Assembly (NCBI GenBank): GCA_012932865.1
Contig: SAXG01000002.1
Location: forward strand, 806,001 to 870,000
Direction: 5' to 3'
Source: Amylostereum areolatum
Taxonomy: Eukaryota; Basidiomycota; Agaricomycetes; Russulales; Stereaceae
Length of the DNA stretch: 64,000 nt
Within the stretch, counting starts at the first letter, position 1; each line of letters opens with the position of its first letter. Both the position numbers and the translations under genes were made by a program. This document shows positions 57,061 through 64,000 of the stretch, piece by piece. The notes beneath the pieces were generated by a model. The model had not been told where the DNA came from and did no database searches. It saw nothing but the letters and a program-made list of their open reading frames with translations.

Positions 57061-58962
57061 TCACTTCCGGATGTTTGTGAACCGGCAGCTGAATTCGGGA
57101 ACAAGCCTTCGTAACCGAGGAATCGCGTTCGTCTCAAGACCGGGACAGTCATCCACGACGATCGAACGAAGCGTTGCGACATGAACGGCTGTATCGGAAG
57201 GATCGCGGTCACCTGGGCCCACGGTATCGCCTTCACCAGACCCCGATGCCTCGCCAGGTGTCGAGAGCGAGATGCGCTTGGAGGCCATTTCAATGAGGGA
57301 GCTAGCGCCGACATTGGGGGAACGTGTGAAGTTCACGTGCCTTAGCGCAGGACAGATGATGGGCAAGCCGTTGAGATTGGAAGAGTGAGCATTCGGAAGG
57401 CCAAAGTCCTGCAGTCGATCGGGGGGTAGACTCAAGGCTGCCGCTACCTCGTTCACGGAGGACGCGACTCCGGACATCTGAAGGCGCTCCAACGATTTAG
57501 CTTGAAGTAGGATTTGAATGATGGTACGGGGGTCCACCGTGGTCGTGTTCAACGTGAGTTCCGTCAAGTCCTCGAAAGACGTTTCCGAATCTTCGATCAT
57601 CCCTCTCAAGACATCCGAGCCCTGTAGTAACGCGTGGAATCGTAGCACCCGGAGGGCAGGGAGGCTAACGTGATGAAAGATGGTACGTGGCGCCAAGATT
57701 CCTTTCAGGTGGAGATGCTGAAGGTGAGAAAGTGTGAACGGAAGAGGTTCTCCCAAATCGGTTCCAAGCGATGACCTGGAGGACCCCGAAAATGTTATGA
57801 CCACTCGCTCCAGTGCAAGATTGGCAGCGAGGAGGAAGCGTATGAGCGACGTATTGGCTTCACGGGGATGGTCGTGGAGCTCGAGAGTCACCAACCCTCC
57901 GGAATGCGTTGCGAGTGCTTGCCAGTCACAGCGAACACTATGAAGGATCAGGGTTCGGATGTTTGAAGGAGGTCGATGGCCGACGTCGGCGTCGGGATTT
58001 TCAGTGGGGGACTGTTGCGTGGGATGCCACTGGAGTTCCGGGAAGACATCTCGGTCGCGCCCCGTCCACACAAACTCCTCCAGCCTCAACAGCAAATCGC
58101 CTCTGCCAATGGTGTCGAGTGCATGCATGAAAACAGAAAGATCGATGCTGTGGGGTCGAAATTTCTTGAGATATACCCATTCCAACTGGGCAAGCTCGTG
58201 AAGAATGGCTTGTTGTCCTTGGGGATTGTAGCTGTGTTCCGCGAACACGCCCTCACTGAACTGACGTGTGAATGTAAGTTCCACGATGCGTCCTCGGGAG
58301 CGGGTGCGCCATTGTTTGGCCTTCAAGGCAGCTTTGTTAGGCCTTGCGAGGGTGAGCGCCTGCCACAGCTGGGGGGTTGCAAGTGCAATGGCACGCCAGT
58401 GCCCGCACACATGGGAGAGCCGAACAGAGGATGCGGAAGATTGATAACAGAAAAGAAATGCGAGGGCAAGAAGTTCCACGGGAAGTTTTGCTATGTGATT
58501 GATGCTCGCCCGGACAGCATCCTCTTGAGCTTGCCCAACTGTGGCCTGGAGACCGATGATAGCGTTTCGCCTGTCGTCGTTCTTTGGACCTGGAGGAAGA
58601 CGTTCCAGAGCAAGTTCGGCCATCTTCATGGCAGACTGTAGCTTGTTGGCCTGAAAGAATAGTTTGGTGGCACGATAATAACCGTGCCATTGCTTGGGGG
58701 CTATGTCGATGACCTTCTTCGAGTCCTGGAGTGCCTCCTTCATCCGACCCTGCTTCTCGTAAACCGCGGCGCGGGAGTCGTATATAATGTATGCGGCATC
58801 CCCGCCATTGCCAATTGCCTGGAGAGATCCGTCGGTAAACTGCATCATGGGACGTCGCTTTCAACGTACCTTCGTGAACTGGGATAGTGCACTTTCTAGG
58901 TCGCCTTTTCGAAAGCTCGCCACGCCTTTGTCGTAAAAAGGTTTCCAAATTGGCGCGGCCAT
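57061..58962 (-). CDS. TPR / F-box / LRR protein (Dia2/Pof3-like)
   Basis: Proteins with this domain order act as SCF ubiquitin ligase receptors on chromatin and replication. Start ATG 58960-58962 (MAAPIWKPFYDKGVASFRKG). Exon 1 is joined by a 51-bp intron to AIGNGGDAAYIIYDSRAAVY. TPR repeats follow: EKQGRMKEALQDSKKVIDIA and GYYRATKLFFQANKLQSAMK. The F-box is HIAKLPVELLALAFLFCYQS with LSHVCGHWRAIALATPQLWQ. The C-terminal ~400 residues are leucine-rich (NIRTLILHSVRCDWQALATH, LQHLHLKGILAPRTI, FEDLTELTLNTTTVDPRTI), ending IPRLRRLVPEFSCRFTNIRK and TGA 57061-57063. A Ser/Gly/Asp-rich stretch sits near the end. All in one long open frame after the first intron. Confidence 0.88.
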
Positions 58963-59543
58963 GTGAATGTTCCCGCACAGAGAGAAGTGAGGGGTCGGCC
59001 GTCCAGAGAAAGATGAGAACAGGGTGAGAACGCAGAGGTAAGTAGTAGAAGACAAACCGCCGTGCGAGCAGTGGACAACCGTCTCTCATCCAATCATCGC
59101 GGCCCGAGGAAGCGAGACGCGTTCAGTCACGTGGAAGGCACACTGAGTACTTTCACGGTTCCACGGTTCCACTGCTTCCACATGGCACCACCCGCGAAAA
59201 TCGTGTGGCGGATCGACGAGCGTCAAGACTCGAGCTCAAGCTAGAACGACTATCTTCTGGTTAGGTCAGCGACGGGAGACTAAGCTCAAGCTCAAAGTCT
59301 TTTTGGGGGCACCAGGTCCCCTCATTTCCAATCAAAAAATGTGCACAACGCGATAAAATGCATATACGGAAAGTAGTCCAATCTTGTCCGAGCAAAAAGC
59401 ACGACACGTATCCCCCAAGTATTCAAAGGAAGGCGTAAGCATGAGACATCGTCCGACAATCATCCAAGGCAAGCTCTCGAGAGGGGATGAAAAAAACAGG
59501 AGGCTGATATCGTGTCCAATGAATGTCTGTGTCCATCTCATAA
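58963..59543. other. Intergenic region
   Basis: A 581-bp gap between the TPR/F-box start and the secreted-protein 3' end, both minus. No recognised element. Confidence 0.4.
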
Positions 59544-60176
59544 TCAAGCACCCTTCGAAGTGACGTTGTAGATGATAGTGTTCAACGCAATGCTGATTTT
59601 CCTCCCCAGCGCGCCCTAAAGCCGTGATAGTCACAGTAAATAAGCAAGCACACGAGGGGTATTGTACAAGAGTGGATCTCACATCGCAGGTATCCCATTC
59701 TTCCATCACCATTAGCTGGAAAGATGCATCGCTCGCACTCTGCCCACCGCCGAATCCCCCCTCGTTCTTGGAGAAGTCGGGCATCTTCAATTGGCTGGGT
59801 GCTGGATTCGATGGATTGGGAACAGCTACGCAGCCGAATTAACCGGCGCAAAGTCACGAAGACGGGGGGACATACCGGGATAATTCTCCATGGCGAACGT
59901 TCCAAAGTAGTATCCATTCATGAAGTTCTCCGAGGGTTGCATGGAGGTCGGGGTGTCGGTGATCAACCAGACCGAAAAGTCGTAGCTGGACGTGCAGTAA
60001 TCGCCATGAATGTTGTACGTGAAGTTGAAGCTTTGTCCAGGGGCGATGGCCGTGCCATTTGCGGGGGCGGAAATGACGCCCGGTGAATAGTCAGCTGGAG
60101 TAGCGAAGGAGAAGGTAAGGGAGGAGAAGAGGGCGGCAAAGCCACCGATTAATTTTGAAAAAGAGAGGAAGAGCAT
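59544..60176 (-). CDS. Small secreted protein of unknown function
   Basis: About 170 residues on three exons. The N-terminus MLFLSFSKLIGGFAALFSSL TFSFA is a signal peptide; cleavage after Ala is likely. The mature part starts PADYSPGVISAPANGTAIAP with GQSFNFTYNIHGDYCTSSYD, a beta-rich pattern with N-glycosylation sites (NGT, NFT). Introns restore ENYPAVPNPSNPAPSQ and EEWDTCDGALGRK. The end is IALNTIIYNVTSKGA with TGA 59544-59546. Only two Cys (in DYC and DTC), which could pair. I do not recognise the family; similar sequences occur as uncharacterised secreted proteins of Agaricomycetes, as far as I can tell. A TATA box lies 68 bp upstream. Confidence 0.75.
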
Positions 60177-60785
60177 GATGCAGGGCCGGAAAGGTCAAAG
60201 CTGGGGGTAGGGTATACAAGTAAGTCAGATGGGTGGACGCCAGTTTTATAAGCAAATCGACACCGAAACCCCGATTGTGATTGACTCGGTGTAGGCCGCT
60301 CTGGGGTTGAAGCAGACCGGGGCCAGCCGCTGTACATGTGGGGCAAGAGACCTTCCAGCGCATTCGGGCGGGTCGTCCGTCCGACTCGGGCATGAAACTG
60401 GGCCAGAAGCACTGTAGTTGCATATGTTCCGTCGTTCGAGCACAGCTACGGACCGATGGACATCGCACCCAATTGCCCACTATCTGTGATAAGTTCCTCA
60501 TCAGCAGAGCCAGACCTGCACTGTGGGAACTTACGAGTACCGTAGAGGCAATTCTCGCGAAGCAAGGTGCTGGTCACCGAGGTCTTCTGCAGACTTCAGT
60601 GCTCGTGACTAAGTGTGAAGCGATGACGGTGGAGCCAAGCTTCCGGATGACTTTCAACTGTATGATCCGGATAGCTCAAACAGGAATGAAGAGTATCCAC
60701 AGAAAACTCGTACATACTGAGAAGCGAGTAGACCCCGTTCGTAGCTTGCGAAAGAGGGACATGCATATAAAGTCCAGATCCGTGA
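60177..60785. other. Intergenic region
   Basis: A 609-bp gap between the secreted-protein start and the RPT5 3' end, both minus. Contains the TATA box at 60244-60250. Open frames here lack features. Confidence 0.4.
60244..60250 (-). promoter_or_regulatory. TATA box of the secreted-protein gene
   Basis: The minus strand reads TATAAAA, a full consensus, 68 bp upstream of the start codon, as expected of a regulated secretory gene. Confidence 0.6.
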
Positions 60786-62415
60786 TCAGGCGAAATACAT
60801 GAGGACATTCTTCTTCTTGCTCTGCACTGCGAGGACATTAAAAAACTGACGCACGACGTTCACAAATATGAACGTACCTTCAGCGATCCCCGTGAGGAAA
60901 TGTTCGTGACCGAGCTTGGTGGCCCCTTCCCTCAACGCGACCATCCCTGCTTCCACACATACTGCCTTCAGCTGTGCCCCGTTGAATTCATCCGTGCTCC
61001 TTGCAAGTTCTTCGTAGTTTACACCAGGCCCAACTGTCATCTTGCGGGAGTGAATTTGTAAGATGCGTGCTCGAGCTGTTTCGTTCGGTAACGGGAACTC
61101 GATCTTCCTGTCCAGACGACCGGAACGAAGAAGGGCGGGGTCGAGAATATCGATTCGGTTGGTTGCAGCGATGACCTGTGCAGGGATACTGAGCACCCAA
61201 TGACCGGAAGAGCGGGAAACCTCACTTTAATCCGCTCATCACTGCCGAATCCATCGAGTTGGTTGAGAAGCTCTAACATCGTCCGCTGCACCTCACGGTC
61301 ACCACTCTTCTCCGAATCAAAGCGCTTGGTACCAATGGCATCTAGCTCGTCGATGAAGATGATAGTTGGAGCCTTCTCCTTTGCTAGTTCGAAGGCGTCT
61401 CGAACTAGCTTCGCACCGTCACCTATGAACATCTGAACCAAGGAAGGACCGGCCAGTTTGAGGTAACAGGCCTTAGTTTGCGCGGCACATGCACGAGCTA
61501 GGAGGGTCTTTCCGGTCCCTGGCGTAAGCTGGGATAAGAAACGACATCCTTCAGAAAGATCTCACTCACCAGGGGCTCCGTACATCAAACATCCTTTCGG
61601 TGGTGTAATTCCCAACGTCTTGAACTTGTCTGCTTGTTCCATAGGTAACACGATAGCCTCCACTAGTTCTTCTATCTGTTTCTCGAGTCCGCCGATGTCG
61701 GTGTATGTTTCCGTCGGGCGCTCGTCGACCTCCATAGCCTTCACTCGCGAATCATATTCGGCAGGAAGAGTATCCAATATGAGGTATGAATCTTTGTTGA
61801 CACCAATGAGGTCTGAAGGCCTCAATTTCTCCGCCGGGACCAGGCCAATGAGAGGGAGGAATATTGTCTGGCGAGTCGATGTCTTGACGACAGCACTCTT
61901 CCCTTGACGCATAGAGTCCAAGTCCTGGTTAGCGCCGTCTTCCTCACCTTCTGGACCTACGTCAAGAATCTTCAACCAGACCGTGAGCTATTCCGCGGAG
62001 GTGGTATTTAGAGGTAACCCACCTCGACGACATTGCCGACTAGATATGGCAGGACTTTATTCTGTTTAACCTTCTCGCCATTATCGCGAATTTTCTCTTG
62101 CATGACGCTCTGCTCGTGTTGTAGGCGTGTCGTTTCCGATCTGACAACCTGTACTTCGACTTGGGACCGAGTCCCGCATCATTATAGATTGTTGCGCACC
62201 TTCATTTCGTTGTCTATCAACCGGGTGCGTGTGAGAATATCATCTGTAGTCAGCGTCATGATTTCCTCCGGTATGTCGTCCCACGTTTCTTCTACTGGTT
62301 GGTCCAGCATTGTGTCCATGGCGGCACCTTGTGGTTCGGTGGTCAAGTCTGATGGAGCATTATCGGACTTCTCAGGGCTGGCTGGAGGATCGGTGGGTGG
62401 CTGTTCAGACGACAT
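60786..62415 (-). CDS. RPT5: 26S proteasome regulatory ATPase RPT5
   Basis: Rpt5 is one of six AAA ATPases at the base of the 19S particle, unfolding substrates. Start ATG 62413-62415 ([20 protein letters not shown]). The N-terminal coiled coil has [20 protein letters not shown] and [20 protein letters not shown], then the OB-fold [18 protein letters not shown]. The AAA domain has [20 protein letters not shown], Walker [21 protein letters not shown], the pore loop [20 protein letters not shown], Walker [21 protein letters not shown], and arginine fingers [20 protein letters not shown]. The HbYX-like end is MYFA before TGA 60786-60788. Introns near 61160-61230 and 61530-61570 are placed by motif (DERIKVIAATNR and APGTGK). 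All canonical residues present. Confidence 0.96.
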
Positions 62416-62634
62416 TTATGGAAATGAGGTGATTGTGTCTGAACTACCGTGTAGCAGGAAACAACGAATGCAAGAAGACGAAACTGAGCGAACGCGCGTC
62501 GCGTCCAGTGATCCACTACGTAATGGGGACGAGCACGTGCCGGACGCGTTTGGTCGAATTTGCCTTTGCCCGCAACCTTCTCCCCGACGCGCCGCCAACT
62601 TAACCACAAGTATTGATTCTTGAAATAACCACAA
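62416..62634. promoter_or_regulatory. Bidirectional promoter RPT5 / EAF6
   Basis: A 219-bp head-to-head spacer serving RPT5 (-) and EAF6 (+). I saw no clear match to the yeast proteasome-associated control element. Confidence 0.4.
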
Positions 62635-63331
62635 ATGTCGGCAGCGATATCTACAGAATCAATTCCAACCCCAGAAGACAGGGCTCAATACCAAGAGGCT
62701 AAACGAAGTCTGATGCAAGCACTTTCCCGAAGAAGAGCGTTAGACAAACAACTGGTACATCACTTGTGCTTGCATTTCTGGCAGATCTGTAGGCTTATAC
62801 TCCACAGGCTTCCCTCGAATCACAAATATACACCATTGAGGGATCTTATCTGGTGGATACATCCGCGCACAGTGGGGGAAACATCGTTCACGGCTTCGAC
62901 GGATATCTCAAGAACCAAGTAACAAAGAAACGATACGAACTGAACGATGCGGACAGACTTTTCTCTGCCAGCAGTCTTACCTATCAAAAGGTCTCGATAG
63001 TTTCTCTCGCTGTCATCATGGACACTGACGGGCTGTATATGGTCATCAGTCTCTAGAACTTATGAACGAAGGGGAGGAGTCGACCGCCACGGGCGATGAA
63101 TACAGGCAATCTTTCTCCAATCATGGATTGACCACCGTCGTGCTTCCTCCCGCATCTCGAGCGCCGGACCTCACTTCTGCTCAGCTGAAGAAGAACAGGG
63201 ATCGCGAGTATCAGCGGAAGAAGCGGGCTGCTGCCAGCCGGCGGAGTGTAGGTACCGTGAGCGATGACGAGGGGAGCGTCGTATCATCATCGAGACGACC
63301 GACGAAGAGGCAAAGATTGGCCGACGATTAA
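62635..63331 (+). CDS. EAF6: NuA4 histone acetyltransferase subunit EAF6
   Basis: Eaf6 is shared by NuA4 and NuA3-type acetyltransferases. From ATG 62635-62637 the N-terminal coiled coil reads AQYQEAKRSLMQALSRRRAL followed by DKQLASLESQIYTIEGSYL. The conserved core continues HGFDGYLKNQVTKKRYELND and ADRLFSASSLTYQKSLELM. The C-terminal part is hydrophilic and basic (SAQLKKNRDREYQRKKRAAA), acidic towards the end, and closes at TAA 63329-63331. Introns restore KQLASLES and YQKSLEL. Size (~190 residues) is slightly larger than yeast Eaf6. A second NuA4 subunit (EAF7) lies 49 kb away. Confidence 0.93.
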
Positions 63332-63506
63332 GTCGGGGAGTTGGATGCTTTACTCGTTTACTTCGGTACGTCCCACTCTCGTTGGGTTTAATGCCGTCTC
63401 ATGCGCCTCATCTTTCAGGACTATTGTTATTCCCTGTATATATGTGTACGACGATGCGACTGCTGATTTTGCGCTCTGTTCCCTTGCCAGAAGCTCGGGG
63501 AAAGAA
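63332..63506. other. Convergent 3' intergenic region
   Basis: A 175-bp spacer between EAF6 (+) and RRP40 (-) 3' ends; nothing recognised. Confidence 0.4.
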
Positions 63507-64000
63507 TTATAGATCCAATGTTTCAAGAAACTGTTTTACAGACATTCGGTCTTTACCCCCGCCCTCCGGGTCGGCAGCCTCAATACAACGCGCTGTCGCA
63601 ATTGTTTGCCTAACATCCTTACAGCTGATCCACACTCTTCCGTTCATCCCAACAGCGGCGTCTAACGGATATCGTGCCCCGAGGAGAGGTAACAGAAAAT
63701 AACCCGGATCGAGCAAACTATCACTTGCGTTAGACGTAGATCACGGTGGAAAAGATACGACTCACTTGCGGGACATCTGCAGACTACAACGCACCATAAA
63801 ACCCCCTTTAAGCTCACCAAACCCTTCGGCCTTGCGACTTTGTGCGTCGAAGCATTCCAGCTCTGGTTCCATGTCTTTGTGTGCTAGCGATATGCGCGCA
63901 TACACCAGTGATCCAACCTGCTTCATAGTAAGGACCGCAACGAGGTTGGGAATGAAGGACATACTTTCAGATTTGGACGGTTACGTCTGCTAGCGCCTTC
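63507..64000 (-). CDS. RRP40: Exosome complex cap subunit RRP40 (3' part, cut by window edge)
   Basis: Rrp40 is a cap protein of the RNA exosome with S1 and KH domains. Only the C-terminal half is in the window. From the edge, ASRRNRPNLK is joined by an intron (about 63913-63966, ending CAG) to VGSLVYARISLAHKDMEPEL, then ECFDAQSRKAEGFGELKGGF and MVRCSLQMSRK, the S1/KH linker typical of Rrp40. A further intron leads to the KH-domain end LLGARYPLDAAVGMNGRVWI, then VRQTIATARCIEAADP and FLETLDL with TAA 63507-63509. The N-terminus lies beyond 64000. Convergent with EAF6. Confidence 0.9.

Noticed and set aside
1..64000. tRNA genes, rRNA, CRISPR arrays, transposons or viral insertions
   Set aside because: No convincing B-box/A-box pairs, terminal repeats, target duplications, transposase or reverse-transcriptase motifs were seen; by-eye reading may miss degenerate copies.

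Overview
The window looks like nuclear DNA of a filamentous basidiomycete, most likely an Agaricomycete. Genes are dense on both strands, GC-rich, and cut by many short GT-AG introns (about 46-60 bp). Lineage-typical families are present: a DUF6534 membrane protein, a GH131 glucanase with a fungal CBM1 module, and a basidiomycete F-box/leucine-rich family. I assembled exons by hand from frame, splice signals and family motifs, so gene ends and most splice sites are inferred. I found no tRNA, rRNA, transposon, CRISPR array or viral element.

0-20 kb: DUF6534 seven-helix protein (-), adaptin-binding Irc6/p34 (+), AN1 zinc finger protein (-), histidine phosphatase (+), mitochondrial ribosomal bL35m (-), ubiquitin elongation factor UFD2 (+) ending 14 bp from NuA4 subunit EAF7 (-), a Ras GEF (+) and ribosomal protein RPL17/uL22 (-). 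20-38 kb: TORC2 subunit Rictor/Avo3 (+), complex I subunit NDUFS4 (+), a CSC1/OSCA-type channel (+), then a secretory group of GH131-CBM1 (+), membrane-anchored Cu/Zn superoxide dismutase (-) and CE16-like esterase (+), then VAP/Scs2 (-).

38-50 kb: YPK-type AGC kinase (+), amino-acid permease (-), G-patch protein (+), F-box/LRR protein (-), PQ-loop vacuolar transporter (-), prohibitin-2 (+). 50-64 kb: meiotic MutS homologue MSH5 (+), mitochondrial phosphate carrier (-), TPR/F-box/LRR protein (-), small secreted protein (-), proteasome ATPase RPT5 (-), NuA4 subunit EAF6 (+), and the 3' part of exosome subunit RRP40 (-), cut by the window edge.

Functional partners recur. Rictor/Avo3 (TORC2) and YPK, its classical target, are both here. 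EAF7 and EAF6 both belong to NuA4. UFD2, RPT5, the AN1 protein and two F-box proteins touch the ubiquitin-proteasome system. They are scattered among unrelated genes, so this is probably ordinary eukaryotic gene order.

Two observations stand out. First, three genes between 39.5 and 46.5 kb (YPK, G-patch, F-box/LRR) carry about eight apparent single-base frame disruptions, all of the same sign (one extra base). The genes between and around them read cleanly. Second, several conserved genes contain very small internal exons (5, 7, 8, 11 and 17 nt), each supported by exact restoration of a conserved protein motif.
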